A DNA stretch of 64,000 nucleotides. Origin: Sipunculus nudus (Eukaryota; Annelida; Sipuncula; Golfingiida; Sipunculidae). Shown in pieces: positions 20,379 through 34,247 of the stretch (positions are counted from its first letter, which is position 1; each line of letters opens with the position of its first letter). The DNA is taken from NCBI GenBank assembly GCA_026874595.1, contig CM049312.1, forward strand, positions 31,879,956 to 31,943,955. Direction: 5' to 3'. The position numbers were made by a program, and so were the translations under genes. Below the pieces are notes generated by a model that did no database searches, was not told the DNA's origin, and saw nothing but the letters and a program-made list of their open reading frames with translations.

Positions 20379-23300
20379 TTGATTCATAATTTGTCCACAG
20401 TAGACCTGTGCTGAAAGATTTTCTTGTCAGTCCACTGTAGGCCTATGCTGAAACATACTATGATTTGTCCACAGTAGGCCTATACTGAAACATGTTTTGA
20501 ATATATAATCCATGGATCTTGTTATGTATGTTGTTTCTCTACAGATTATATGTATACAACATAGTGACAGTTACATCACAGAAAGTGACACTGTCATGCA
20601 CACAAATGAACAAATCATAAGCATGCCATTTTTATTCAAGAAATAATTATTCCATAAATATATTTGGGTAACTGTATAGCGACTACAAACTTGTCAGCTG
20701 TGTTATGAAATTGGTCGGCTGTATGAGTTGATTTTAATTTTTTCCAAATTTTAATGTCTGTCAATTTATATCCATTATCTGTATGCTAACAATATTACAT
20801 CATTTATTTTTTTGTGATTAACAGGAAGCAACTTTGTTCCAATATGCACATTGTATATTTATTATTCAATACTGAATGAATTTGTTGCTTTTAGGATAAA
20901 AGGGTACACAACACAGTTTATTTGGGTAATACCTGCTTTTGAGTAATGTCTTGTTAATCTATTTTTGGGTTTGTTTTCAAGAAATACCTAAAAGAAAAGC
21001 CATTGCAATCGATTCTAATAGAAAACTATTCACCGATCTAATTGTTTTATGAGTCTTCTCTTTTGCTCAGTACATATTGCAGTAATGTCAGTATTGGTTT
21101 ATAGCAGCTTTTATACTTTTAATTCTGTCGACTTAAATGAGAAATATAGTCAGGAAGCTAATGTCACTGTGATATCTATGTGCTTTTTTATTTTACTAAG
21201 TAATCCAGTTGTAACTACTACCACAATACGATTTTCCTCCAGGCAAATTTGTAATTGTTACGGACATCATTTTTTTTTGCTGACATATTATCAGGTGCCA
21301 TCTGTTGGCCAGGTATGGTACCAATTCAATTTATAATTTTACACTGGAAACTACTCTTGATTGAGAGCATTCAGAGATAAATCGTCGAATATGAAAACTC
21401 ATTCTTTTTTTGTCAGATCACTTGATTTTGGTTTTGAAACTAATGAAATTGTTTACTGTGTATATAGTCAGAAAAAGTGTCAAGTCAGCAGCTTTCATGT
21501 TGCAGATATTTTGCACATTTCACGTTTGCGTCTACAGGTTTTGATACTGAAATATCTGCAGATCCTTTTGTGCCAATTTAAATGGGATATAGCTGACCTG
21601 TTAGTGCTCTCGCCTAAATACGAAGACAAGTTATAATGAATTATTATAGAATTATAATTTATTGTCAATCTCGAATCGGCCAGGGATTTTATTAAATAAA
21701 CGTGAATGACAGGTGTGGTGTGCAGTGTAGAGAATGATAAGACTTTTAATGATCCTAGTAATGTTGAAATAGAAAGACAGGATTATTTTGTGTCTTCATA
21801 TATATAAAAGCAAGCATGCATGTAGCAGAAAAAAAATTTAAATAATTATTTTAGAATTTTCTGCCATGTCAAGTTGTCAAACCCTTTTTTGTACAACTAC
21901 AGATATTATCTCTGTAGTATCTATAATTTCTTAACCATAGTTTTACCTGGAAATGGATTTTGGGTACTTGCTTTTATTTTTACTGCAGTGTTAAGGATTT
22001 CAAGTCTGTAAGAAATTCTGATATCTCTCACAGTTCAGTGTGAATAAACCTTTGATATAGGGCATAGAAAGAAAATCTGCTGCAGCAGTATATTTTATAG
22101 GTAATTGGCAACATCTGATTTAATTTATTATTCCTAGAAAGTCCTTACCAGGACTGTTCAGAAAGGACCATTTGTTCATAGTCGTTTGAATCCCTATTTG
22201 TGGGTGTTGTTTTATCGTGAAATGGACGAAATTAAACACTAAATGAGTTCATAGTTATGCTTGTACAGAGATAGCATGTATCACAAAAGAAGTGTTCAAA
22301 ACAGGCACTTGTCCAATGCTCTATCCCTTTGTTTCCATTTCCCTTAAATAAGGATTCAAGCAACTGCGATTTGTTAAACTCTGAACTTGCGTGGTGTTGA
22401 TAGTTAAGATTTACCGTGGCATTACACTGTCTGTTATGTTTGAGGTCTCAGTGTCTTTGCTCAGATTTTAAAGTCATGCACTAATTGTTGCTTATTCATG
22501 TAGACCTTTCATTCTGTGATATTTTGAGGAGCACAAGGAAACGAAAGATTCATATTCACCAAAAGGTGTCAAACCTAGCTAGGTTAAAGCCCTCCCCAAT
22601 ACAATGTCCATGTGTGTGTGGTGTGGATGCCAATGTATGCATGTTAGGTGGATATTGATTTATATATAAATGTAAATACATGTTTTTGTACATTTATATA
22701 TATGCCAGTAAATTGTCACGCCTGTCACTCACACACAATCACACATGCATTCACACATACTGACACATAGACTTAGATTATATGACACGTCTTAACAGAT
22801 TCTGTTGTGATCTATCTTGATGGAAAAAAAGCAGAATGTATTGTATCGTTCACGAAACACCTTGCTTAAATAACTACTCTTTGTGTCAGTAGATCTGCGG
22901 ACTATGTGCAATAATCCTTAAGTATATGCTGGGACCAAATGAAGGCTACAGACACATAGAATAGAAGGTATAGGCGTGGTATAGTGGGTTTTCCTAAAGC
23001 TATTTCACAGCTATGTAACGTTATTGTAACCATTATAATTGCTCTATTGTAGAGGAGGTAAATAGTATAGACATATTAAAAAAGTAAGGGTTTCATATGG
23101 AATAAACGAACCTCTGTGTGTATAGTTTAGAGGGTGTGCCAACAGGTCCTAATCGCTGCAGTATTTAATTTTTAGCCGTTACTTATTCCTGACGTCAATA
23201 ATTTCACTTTACAAAACTGTTGCGAAATTTGATGCTGTTTTCGTTATGAAATAAAATCTTATTTCAACACTTTTATTTGTATACATAAATTCTTATTCCG

Positions 23301-24735
23301 GTAGACCAAATAAATACTTTGTCTTAAATATGAGTACATGCCTATTTAAAAAACTTCAGTAAGAAAAACACGCTAAACTACGCCTCTACCTGAAGGAAAC
23401 TGCTGCTCAGTTCTGTAAGGTTGTATGAAATTACTACACCACAGAAAAATAGTACACCGCAGGATATCTTAGTAGTTGTTACACTCTGAACTGTTATTGG
23501 TGGGACGGTGGCAGATGGGATTTAAACACGGTGATCTCAAGAACGAAGGCAAATATGTGAAGTATGTGCACTCTCCAGTTGTGAAAATAGTTACACATAG
23601 TGCAGCTGTCCGATTAAAGTATAAAGAATGACATAACATGATATGGGAGTGTTTGTCACTGCATCACTGTTATATCACACATTCTGTTTCTTGTCTAGGA
23701 CTTTTATGAACAGGCTTGAAAAACAATATACAGCTAGGTTAATGTTGAAGTATAGAATCTACAACTGTTATGTGTAATGTAACCTGCAGATTGAATTTGA
23801 TATTTCCTTCGTGTCCACAAACTTTGAAATCCTTAGCCTATGCTAGTTGAGTGTCCGGGCAGATCTTCTGAGCTTCAATAAGAGTTTGTTTGTTGTACGA
23901 TTGTAGCTATTTCCATGATACGCCGGCGTGTAAAGCAAGGTTTTCTTCTCTGTGAAGTAGATAAATCACCTTATAACTATACGAATGATGGTGGCATCAT
24001 TTCACTGGTCATTTCACTGGTCGGTTACAAAAAGGGCATCACTTGTAGATGAAGGCGCGTCCAAAACCAAATATGGATTTCCTTTGATATGCTCGTCAGG
24101 AATATGCGTGGTGGATTTTCGATGACACATGCCCTTGTTTGGAGTATGCATGGTGGATTTCCTTGATACGGTTGCTGGCAATATGCATGGTGAAGTAAAT
24201 AGTGATGGAACGAGTTTGAAAGCAATTTGAATTGCCAACTTTCATGTTGAAGGCATTATTTTGTCTCATGAAATATCATGAATCCTTCGTAGTTTATGAA
24301 TTGCATCATATCACACTGTGCTGAAATCTGTGAAAGCTGTATTATTTAATCAAACGTTTAAGATGCTCATGTAAAGTTGACAACGGTTCTTATGCCCAGG
24401 TATTCGCAGTCCTGTGACATAGTTTCCTTAGACTGAGCAGTAAACCATTTTTGCGTTATGGCTGTTTTCTTCTCAGACCTGTTCAAAGTCAACCTTTCCC
24501 ATCTTTACAAGCGCCACCTGTCGGCGACGACTGTCACTAAGTGTTTGAGTCCGTCATATTGACAAGAAAGGTAATTGCTTTATTGTATCTCAAATTACAG
24601 AAGTGCACATTTACCTTATCTTTAAACGGCGATGTTATTATCAGAGCTGGCGTCTTGTATATAAATTCACAAGGGGGAAAAAAACAATTCTAGCACACCG
24701 ACCCGAACACAGCAGATGAATATATTAACGCTGAA

Positions 24736-24746
24736 TGCGCATGCGC
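24736..24746. promoter_or_regulatory. NRF1-type palindrome
   Basis: TGCGCATGCGC is a perfect consensus for nuclear respiratory factor 1, with a reversed CCAAT box (ATTGG) at about 24763. No first exon next to it could be recognised, so promoter function is only a possibility. Confidence 0.3.
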
Positions 24747-25311
24747 TTGGAATAGGTCTGTTATTGGATATATTTATTTCATTTCCAAAAACTCTTACAC
24801 AAGACATGTAGAATCTAATATCAGTGTACTTAAAGTCTTTTTATTATTCTGCAGAGACAAATTTTTATTTTCACGTAGGAGAAAATACCATATTTATGTG
24901 TCACTGCTAAAAATACTTAATACATATATTTATCTTGGGGGAAATGGAAAGTAATATACCAACCTTTTTCTGACATTTACCAGTACCACCTAACATGTAT
25001 AAAGCGGTATCATTTTGTCCCTAGCCGAGCAATGTCGCACAGTACCTTAGATCAAAGCGGGTACATGCAGGTATTTGTTGCTTCCAATATACAAGAAGTA
25101 TAGCTAATGTCGGGTTCATATTGTTGCCCGTCAGGCATTTATACACAGACGTCCTATTACGTAATATTACATAATCACAGCGGAATGGTGACCATATGTA
25201 TATGAGCACCATACACAAAGTTGTAATTGTTTGTGATCATTTGTATGATTCATTGTACATAAACATTGTATGTATAGTTATCACGACATGTAATAATACC
25301 ATGTATTGAAT

Positions 25312-25317
25312 AATAAA
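25312..25317 (+). terminator. Distal poly(A) signal candidate
   Basis: AATAAA is followed within about 20-45 nt by a T/GT-rich downstream element (TGCTTTTTGTGTATATTCCG), the usual arrangement for efficient cleavage. It would close a 3' UTR of about 7.8 kb. Other AATAAA hexamers at 21695 and 23250 are alternatives. Confidence 0.35.
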
Positions 25318-25335
25318 ATGACAGTGATCAAAAGC

Positions 25336-26457
25336 CTGCTTTTTGTGTATATTCCGTGTCCAAACTAACCTTTATTCCGATGTGTGGTGTATATTCCAAA
25401 TAAGCTCCGCCCCTTTTTAGTAGTTGAATGTTATTTTTCGTGTATTAAGTGGGTAATCCTTCTTTCTGGTAGAGACTTTAATTTTAAACATATGCCCAGT
25501 CCCCCGCCGTGGCCAGTTTCCCAGGTCAGGCTGGACCAGCATCGGCTGCAGACTCTTGCCCTGCTAAAATCCAGGGTGCGAGGAATGAATTTGAAATTAA
25601 TATATCCAACATGTCATTAGGTCCGTCATCAGTTATTGTCGAACTCTGCCAATTTTCAAAATAAAACTGAAGACATTAATTCAGAGAAACTTTCATAAGG
25701 GTTGAGTGCTAATTGACTATAGTTCTTTTATATGTTGTGGTTTATTTTATTGTGTAGTACTTTAAAAATTTTTTTATTAAATCTGAAAGGTTTTAATGCA
25801 ACGTTTTGTAGTTTATCTGTATTTCATACCTTCTTAGTATCATGAAAAGCGCTTTATAGCATTTAATAATGTATTTGGCGCACTGTAAATTTTTAAAAAT
25901 ATTTTTTTAATTACTATAATATGTCAAAATTAAGTCTGGATTCCGTACCTGGTGAAAGTGAAAATATTGTTTTCAGTCACAGGTCTGGAAATTAAAACAT
26001 ACAGACCCGACTGAAATAGCATCCTTCCGTGAAATCTCTTAAAAAATGTATTGTTCAGTTCCTTCTTTTCACAAACCTGAATTATTCTTGAATTCTTCAG
26101 CTGTTGTCTACCACATGGATGTACTTTCAGGAGACACCCGTCCACGTATGCGTCGTTTACTGACTGTGATGTATTAATGATAATTAATGCATGACATACT
26201 GACAAAATAAATGTCATCTACAATTTATGATTAAAAACCCATAACTTATGACAAATGAATATGGCATCCTTATTTGGTGAATTTTAAATCAAAGAATATT
26301 TCATTTCATATGAATCGACCACAACCTTGATCTTCCGAAATTTTTTGCACGCAAGAAGTAGTTTTTCTTCACAAACAAAAATTAAGACCATAAACTTTTT
26401 CGTTATTATTAAAAATATATTTGTAAGCACCTAAAAAGAACACGGTTTTTAATTCAG

Positions 26458-26549
<92 letters not shown>

Positions 26550-26858
26550 TATTGAGTTATAACGATAGTCCTTTCCCAACGGTCCTTTAGACTGGCACGT
26601 TTTGAAACCGTTGGATCTAAGAAACAGAAACTCCGCATACAGATGTTCCTATATAAGTTCTACTAATCCCGAAACTGTCTCACTACGACTCCATTCCTTC
26701 GAGAAACTATGGAAAACCCTCAATTTACCGTATAAAACATAGGTTCTGCATTGGACTTATAAGGTTCCTTTTGGGTTCTACCTGAAAACCTTTTCTTAAG
26801 AGTGTACACTTCCTCTATATATTCCCTATGTACATGCCATAAATATGTACATGCGTAA
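25336..26858. other. Intergenic region with long (TA)n tract
   Basis: AT-rich sequence without a recognisable gene. A GC-richer patch at 25495-25590 (CAGTCCCCCGCCGTGGCCAG) is open in one frame but lacks convincing splice sites. Confidence 0.5.
26458..26547. repeat. (TA)n microsatellite
   Basis: About 45 uninterrupted TA repeats. Confidence 0.98.
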
Positions 26859-27762
26859 TTGTATCCGCCAAAACGAAGTTTTGCGGATACTATGTTTTTG
26901 ACCGGGTCCCGCCGCCGCCGCGTTCGTTTCCGGAGAACTCCTCTGAGACTACTGGGTGGATATTTCCGAAACTTACACCAGTTATCGGGTCACATGTGAA
27001 CTGGTGCCTAACCAATTTGCCTTGGCCTCTGACCTTTCCTCTCTGCCCAGCGTCCGTTTGTGCGTCTGTTTCCACACATAAACCCACATATCGCGGGAAC
27101 CGTTTGACCGATCAGGAAAAATTTTTTGTACAAATGTAGCCCTTGGATAGCTTTATAACATACACAAAAAATTGGTGGCGCCACCTGCAACCATGTTTGC
27201 ACAGTGTCCATCTGTTTGTCTGCCTTGGGTTAAAATCACTCATATCTCTGCAGTGGTTTGACCAAATTACCTGTATTTCGGCATGCATATACATCCTGGA
27301 TAGCTTTCTTGATTTTATGATAGGTGGCGCCAGCTTCATTCACGTTCACGCTGCAGACATTAATGCTTATATCTCCGGACTCGTTTGACCAATCAGGATA
27401 AAAATTTCTACACAAATGTAGCCCTTGGATAGCTTCATAACGTACACAAAATGGTGGCGCCACCTGCAGCCATTTTTGCACAGCGTCCATCTGTTTGTCT
27501 GCTGTGGGATAAAATCACTCATATCTAAGCAGTGGTTTGACTTTTTCACCTGAAATGGTGTATGTGTATACATCTTGGATAGTTTCTCGTTCAAATAACA
27601 GGTGGCGCCACCTACAATCATGTTTACGTGACAGACATCCACTTTAATATGTAACACATGTAACTCTATTTCCCCTTGCAACTCAATCCATGCCCCACTT
27701 CACCCGTCCTACTCTGATTTTGGCGGATACACGTAGTCGCTTGTCGTCTACCCGTATTCTAG
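26859..27762 (-). mobile_element. Helentron-like element H3, copy a
   Basis: Read on the minus strand it starts CTAGAATACGGGTAG (complement of about 27748-27762), followed by the subterminal word GTATCCGCCAAAAT (complement of 27717-27730). It ends in a hairpin of about 28 nt (26862-26889) whose arms are TATCCGC and GCGGATA, so the 5' word recurs in the 3' stem. A (CGG)n tract lies just inside the hairpin. The interior holds about two units of roughly 270-280 bp, each with two GGTGGCGCCACC-type palindromes (27174, 27453, 27601). No coding capacity. Structure matches non-autonomous Helentrons; the family assignment is inference. Confidence 0.75.
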
Positions 27763-28772
27763 TTTGTAAATTAAATTTGTTTAGTTTATCTTTAACATGA
27801 TTTTATAGACTTTGGGATGTTTAACAACAGTTATAATGTTAAAAATATTTAGACAGAAAAGTGATTCGTTAAATGTTTTAACCATTTCAACTTTAAGTCA
27901 ACTAAGTTTATCAGAGACAAATTCACTTACATTTATTTTTTGTTTTGCAAATTTAATGATTATTTTGATACCGACAGAATACAGTCGTGTATAGTTTTAG
28001 CTCAGAACGTGCACTTATTTAACGTGACCAGCATTTGTGAAATATTTCACCTAAGTCAGTTTATTTTCAGTAAAAGATTAACACAAAAGGTAACTGTAAC
28101 TGACATTAATCATGCATGGATTTGGCTATTTATGTTGATATGGATATAGTCCATGGGCTAAACACTCTTTCGGTATCAAAAAGGTGGCAAATTCTATCAT
28201 ACCTTTCTGGAAAGCTTATTACCTCTACGTTTCAAATGAGTTGCTTATTGTCTATAACAGGGGTCTACACTCGGGAAAACTTAAAAATGTGGTAAAAGGA
28301 AATGGGGTTAGGGAAACAAAAATGACAACAGATTAGTTTAATCTGATCCTATCTTCACACTCACTGCGACAAATTAAATCACAAGGTATATTTTGCATTT
28401 AAAGTCATTTCAGGTTTACAAAAAATATATATTAAGGCCACATGAGGTCCATATACCATATGACCAATTTGATTTGAAAAGTTTTATTTGTGTGGCAGAC
28501 ATCAATAGTTCTTTGTTCATTTCATCCCGTAAAGATGAAATGACCCCGATATTACTCATCACATTTGTCAACTAAACGATCAGACGTAACAAAAAAGATA
28601 TGGTAGACTTCTAGTAAATTGTCAATAAATCGGAAAATGACGTCATTGGCCCTGTCCATGGCTGCTTAAAAAGAAGGTAATTTAGGGGTATAGGGAAACC
28701 TGAACTGCTATATCTTGAGATCTACTGACAGCAATATTACAAATCACCACTTAAAATGTTTGCAATTCAGTC

Positions 28773-28844
<72 letters not shown>

Positions 28845-30115
28845 ATTATTAATATGCAATTTGATCTAATAATCAGGTCATCAAAGGTCAAAAGATCACA
28901 AATATGGGACAAAAGTGAAAATTTATATCTTCAGGCATAACAGTAGTTATGGAAATGTTAATATCTACAGAACAAAAGCATGCAATCATCAGATATGATA
29001 TTAATTAAGTCATTTATATGAAATTAAGTGTGTTTTTGTGCTGCCATTATACAAAAAAATATAAATGGCAAAAGAAGGCAAATTAACAAATTTGCATGTT
29101 TCCTGTTCCATAATCTTAAAAAGTGTAGCCTATATGATGACCTTACCTTTTACAATTAAATAGTATGTTATCTAGGTTATATATATTTAATTCTGAGTGC
29201 TCATGTATTTAACACTTATAGCTTGTATATCTAACACTTGTAGTGGACCATATAAGGTCAAAATCCAGATTAAACTCTGTTGTGAGCTTCATATATGCAA
29301 GTCATGCAGGGTCAAAGGTAACAGTCAAATGCGTTCAGCTTATTTGTTAGGAGACTGATGTTAAATGTTAATACATTCACGGTTTGGTAAAGATTTTATA
29401 AAGTAGTAATTAAGGCAGTTTATTTTCTTTAGTTGAATACGATGATCCCGTCAATGGGAAAGGGGGGGGGGGGGGGTCCCACTTCTCCGATCAGGGCTAT
29501 TTAAAAGCACGAACCGCCTGAGCATATGAACACGCCAGTTGCTCAGTTGCACACAATCAACATAAATTTGTGTTATACAAAACATTTTTAAAATTTATTT
29601 TATTAATGTGTTTTATAATGACTATTTTTCTGATGTGTATCCATTTCGGTTGTGTTAGGAATGAAATGTGGCATACCTTAAATTATCATGCCTTATAAAT
29701 AAAGAAGTCCATTGTCATGTAATATTAATAACGCACTTTTGTGTGTCATATACGTTTATTACTTAATTTTATTTACAACCGTTTTATTAATGCAATTCAT
29801 GTTTTATTTCTTATGATAATAGACCGCTTTTTTAAATATTTTTATCAGTCGATTTAATTGCAGAATATTATTCGGCAATGGAAAAAATATATGTTTGTTA
29901 CATAGATGTTTTAGTTGCATATGATTATTTGAATGCAGATAGAATTGTGTTATAATGTATATAATAAAGAAGGGGGATTTTGATTCCCTTTCATGCAAAT
30001 GTAGTTATTCCATTTTTATCAAACTGTTTTAAGAAAGATATTAGGAGATGCATTTTGTAAACCGGTTTTGCTGTATCTTGGTATAATATAACATGCTGAT
30101 ATAATATATGAAAAT
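27763..30115. other. Spacer between two H3 copies
   Basis: AT-rich. Holds an (AT)n tract at 28776-28840 and a poly-G run at 29461-29476. No gene is recognisable. Confidence 0.55.
28776..28840. repeat. (AT)n microsatellite
   Basis: About 32 AT repeats. Confidence 0.97.
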
Positions 30116-31226
30116 CTAGAATACGGGTAGTATACAAGCGCCTACGTGAATCCGACGAAATTAGAGTGGGACGGGTGAAGTGAGGCATGGATTGAGTGGC
30201 AAGGGGAAATAGAGTGAGGTGCGTTGCATATTGGCATGGATGTCTGCAGCCGAAATGTGTTTGTAAGTGGCACAACCTGCCACAAAATCCAGAAAGTTAT
30301 CCAAGTTGTATACAATTGCAAAATTTAAGGCAGATAAGTCAAACCACTGTCGAGATATGAGTGAATTATCCAACGGCAGACAAACAGACGGAAGCCGTGC
30401 AAAAATGGTGGCGCCACCAGTTTTGTGTATGGTAAAAAGCTATGTGAGATCTATACACATGCAAAATTTCAGGAGGATACGTCAAACCACCACTGAGATA
30501 TAAGCCTAGATGTCTGCAGCCTGAACGTGATTGAAGGTGGCGCCACCTGCCCCAAATCGAGAAAGCTATCCAAGATGTATATACGTGCAAAATTTTAGGC
30601 AGATAAGTCAAACCACTGTCGAGATACGAGTGATTTTATCCCATGGCAGACAAACAGACGGACGCTGTGCAAAAATGGCTGCAGGTGGCGTCACCAGTTT
30701 TGCGTATGATAAGAAGCTATGTGAGATCTATAAACATACAAATTTTCAGGAGAATACGTCAAACCAGTCCTGAGATATAAGCCAGGATGAACACACATGC
30801 AAAATTCCAGGTGGAAAAGTCCATTCACTGCAGAGATATGAGTGATTTTATCCCAAGGCAGATGAACAGATGGATGCTGTACAAAAATGGTTGCAGGTGG
30901 CGCCAGCATTTTTTATTTATGTTATAAAGCTATCATTGGGCTACATTTGTGCAAAATTTTTAGCCTGATTGGTCAAACGAGTTCGAAGATATGTGGGTTA
31001 ATGTGTCAAAACAGACGCACAGATGGACGCACTGGAGAGAGGAAAGGTCAGAGGTCAACGCAAAATATTTTGGCACCTGTTCACATGTGACTCCCGATAA
31101 TCATGTAAAGTTTCGGAAAAATCTGTCCAGTGGTCTCAGAGTTCTATTTCGGAAACGAACGCGGTGGCGGCGGCGGAACCCGGTAAAATACATAGTATCT
31201 GCAAAACTTTGTTTTGGCGGATACAA
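30116..31226 (+). mobile_element. Helentron-like element H3, copy b
   Basis: Starts CTAGAATACGGGTAG, runs through GGACGGGTGAAGTGAGGCAT and tandem units, and ends with the (CGG)n tract and a hairpin at 31197-31224. It carries GGTGGCGCCACC at 30407 and 30536 and near matches at about 30685 and 30897. A DR1-type AGGTCAGAGGTCA lies near the 3' end. It is oriented opposite to copy a, 2.35 kb away, so the pair flanks that spacer as a large inverted repeat. Confidence 0.8.
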
Positions 31227-31997
31227 TGAAATCCTGGAATTATTCATAGAATAGGTGGGTGTATTCAGGTAGACGTTAATTTAAATTAAACCAAACACTG
31301 CACCTGGTAAATTTTATATTTAGGCTAAATACCTTTAAAATTCTTTTTGATGATATTGATAAATGTTGTAATTTGTCAATTTTATATTACAGTTCGATGG
31401 CTAGGAAACCAAAGGCATTTCCATTCTCTCAAAACAATTATCCATGACAGATGTAAAATGTTCGCTTATTATGCTCAAGTTTCATGACCTTTAGACCTTT
31501 GATGACTTGATTAATATCTAAATTTGCATTGTGTCTATTATGGTGAAAGAGGACTAAAATAAAGACCTTTTAAATGGTGGTTTATTGTTTTTTGATAAGC
31601 GCAACTTCTTGTTTGTGGTTAGACATAGCAGTCAATGTTTCCTTCCTCTAAACATGCATTCTCTTTTTATCTAATGACATCATTTACTGAGTTAGTGACA
31701 GTTTACCATACGGGAAGTGATGTGATTCAGATTTAGGGGATAAGACGCTTAAGTAAAGAAATAAATTGTAAGCAACAAAAATAATAATACAAAGATTGCA
31801 ATAAACAATTTATAATTTGTGGAAAGCTGTCATTTCCTTAATGTAGGAAGACGGAGGAATCAAATGGGCCTAATAGGTGGTGTGTAGGTTCACAGGCCGA
31901 AGAGATAGTAGGGCCTAATCAATGTTTTGTGTAAAATAGTGTAAACACTAAGATTATTTGCCTTTATCATTCTAAAACATATTCAATGAAGAGGTAT

Positions 31998-32013
31998 ATA
32001 TATATAAATATTA

Positions 32014-32073
<60 letters not shown>
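31998..32073. repeat. (AT)n microsatellite, unit 1 only
   Basis: A long AT tract interrupted near its start. The corresponding place in unit 2 (about 49030-49045) has only a short AT-rich stretch, so the tract expanded or contracted after duplication. Confidence 0.93.
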
Positions 32074-32075
<2 letters not shown>

Positions 32076-32607
32076 CAATGCTTATATATACAAAATTAAC
32101 ATATGCGGTGACAATGCGAGCTGGTAAATCATAACACTGAATTTTTTTACCCTTTTTTAATATAAAACGTAATGTAAACATATAAAATAAACTTTTTAGC
32201 CCTCAGCCCTTAGATTGATGGACTATTGTCCGTCCGTCCGGCGTCCGTTAACTTTTACCTTGTGAGCGGGATATCTCTAAAAGGATTCACCGTAGGAATC
32301 TTTTTTCGTATGTGATGATGTTTGTCGACAAAATCTCGGTCAAGCTCGAAGATGGGTGACCTTCACCTATTTTCTACGTTTTAGAGCTGATTGTAGAAAA
32401 ACACTTAGAAGCTTATTTCTTAGTAACCACTGGGTGGATTTTCACGAAACTTACTCTAATCATTGGGAATGATGTTCTGTACTTGCTGCACAAGGTAGGG
32501 GGCGCCACCTACAATTTCTGATTTTTAATGAATTTTTCTCAATTTTTTTAACTTTTACGGTGGCTCGTATAGGACATGCACAAAATTATTTTTTATCTCG
32601 TTCCCAC

Positions 32608-32768
32608 GCGATAGTATCTCGTGGCCACGCGATAATTATCTCGTTCCCACGATATAGTATCTCGTTCCCACGCGATAATTATCTCGTTCCCACGCGATAG
32701 TATCTCGTTCCCACGCGATAATTATCTCGTTCCCACGCGTTAGTATCGCGTGGCCACTCGTTAGTATG
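32608..32768 (+). repeat. Left 21-bp array of the inverted-terminus transposon
   Basis: Units alternate between endings GATAGT and GATAATT after CTCGTTCCCACGC. One unit near the outer end and one at the inner end have CGTGGCCACG in place of CGTTCCCACG. Confidence 0.9.
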
Positions 32769-33222
32769 CCATGCTATAGCTTTAGCCCTCATTTGGACAA
32801 GAATGTCTGTGGTCTGTTTTATATCGAGCGTCGATGCAGCTTAAATTGTTTGTATGTATTTCGTTGTATGTGTGTTTGCGCCGAATGCTTTGAGGTAAAT
32901 TTCAGCAGTTTTCATTGCGTTGGTTCACCATTTCATTGCGTTGGTTCAACTAGCCCATTTTAATTTGTTCATGGAAAACTGTATTGAGTTTGTTTTAGGG
33001 TAAGGGTGATATAAACCCTTGTGTACCAAACATGAATTAAACTGAAACACTTGTTTGTATTTTACCTTCCAAAAAAATCTTATTTTTTTAGGACTAGGGT
33101 TGGGGTTATTTAATTTCGGGTATACCGAACAGGGTAAACAACATGTCGGTTTGTGTTATGTCTCGGGAGAAGCTTACAACAAAAGGTCTCAGCCATGCCA
33201 CTTCATTATGACTGGGCGGAAT

Positions 33223-33276
33223 TTTTTTTTTTTTTTTTTTTTTGGGGGGGGGGGGGGCTCAGCCCCCCCCCCCCCC
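33223..33276. repeat. T21-G14-CTCAG-C14 homopolymer hairpin
   Basis: Twenty-one Ts (33223-33243) are followed by 14 Gs (33244-33257), CTCAG and 14 Cs (33263-33276). The G and C runs form a perfect 14-bp GC stem with a 5-nt loop. Confidence 0.9.
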
Positions 33277-33339
33277 AACATAATGATGGATATAAAAACA
33301 TCCACTCTATTATTATTGGGTATTTGCACCCTCACATAT

Positions 33340-33360
33340 ATATGTATATGTATATATTTA

Positions 33361-33411
<51 letters not shown>

Positions 33412-33412
33412 T
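33340..33412. repeat. AT-rich microsatellite inside the transposon
   Basis: (TATA/TG)n followed by a pure AT tract. Confidence 0.95.
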
Positions 33413-33627
33413 CTTCTGCTCAGTACTTGGAGTACCATATATACACGGCCACAGACTCCGGGATTTGCGGTGAAAAAAGTTGATATTCTGTGTGAAAATG
33501 AATCCATTGCCAGACAAATAACAAATAATCTCCCTACAAGGAGGTACTGTTTTATTTAATAAGCATTGACCAATAAAATGCACCAGAATGCAGTAGTACC
33601 CATAGAGTTTTTCAAAATTTTCAAAAC

Positions 33628-33705
33628 CTTGGGAGGGTGAGACCCCCTCCCAACCAACCCCCGGGAGGGTGAGACCCCCTCCCAACCAACCCCCCCCCCC
33701 CCCAC
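33628..33705. repeat. Duplicated GGGAGGGTGAGACCCCCTCC block
   Basis: Two copies of a roughly 33-bp block starting GGGAGGGTGAGACCCCCTCC, which is itself nearly palindromic, followed by a C-rich run. Confidence 0.85.
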
Positions 33706-33769
33706 CCCCCGTCGGGGATTACCCTATCAAATCCCCCCTGCCATTTGTGTCAGGCTACGGCCCTTACTT

Positions 33770-33889
33770 ATATACATAAATATATATAAATAATAATAAT
33801 ATATATATAATATATATGTATATATAATATATTTATATAATATATACACTAGTATATATATATATAATATATATATATATTATATATAT

Positions 33890-33940
<51 letters not shown>

Positions 33941-33945
33941 CACTA
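33770..33945. repeat. Compound (AT)n(AC)n microsatellite
   Basis: Interrupted AT repeats, then about 14 CA repeats (from about 33893), then AT repeats again. Confidence 0.95.
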
Positions 33946-34247
33946 TTTGGGTAAACTTTTGGGCCCCCAATGAAAATTTGGTTTCGCCGCCAATGGTGAT
34001 TTATATTGTGAACATTTATTATGAAAAATATTTTACCCGAACCAGCCCCCCCCCTTTCCCCGCTCACAAATTCTCCAGACAAACATGGCCCACGAGTGTT
34101 GTATGAGTGCCCGTTGTATCATTTCAGGTCTCAGCATATTAAGTCCGCTCTAAAATCATGCAAATAATTGACCATAGTCTTCATCCAGTGTATAGAAGCA
34201 TGCCTCAAGGATTTAAGATGTAGGCCTTACTGTATTATCTATCTACA

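Larger units (their letters stand above)
17479..25335 (+). other. AKAP10: Probable AKAP10 3' untranslated and downstream region
   Basis: No coding exon is recognisable here. Compared with the rest of the window this stretch is poor in repeats; the exceptions are a reversed SINE at 17700-17900, two MITE-like repeats at 18060-18785 and an (AC)n(AT)n microsatellite at 20321. Several AATAAA hexamers occur. The last one, at 25312, is followed by a GT-rich stretch. How far the mature transcript extends cannot be decided without RNA data. Confidence 0.45.

Noticed and set aside
33055-33685. Open frames of 106-142 codons with poly-Phe, poly-Gly and Ile-Tyr runs
   Set aside because: Translations of T, G and (AT)n tracts; low-complexity artefacts. 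The same applies to 12461-12766 and 50263-50460.
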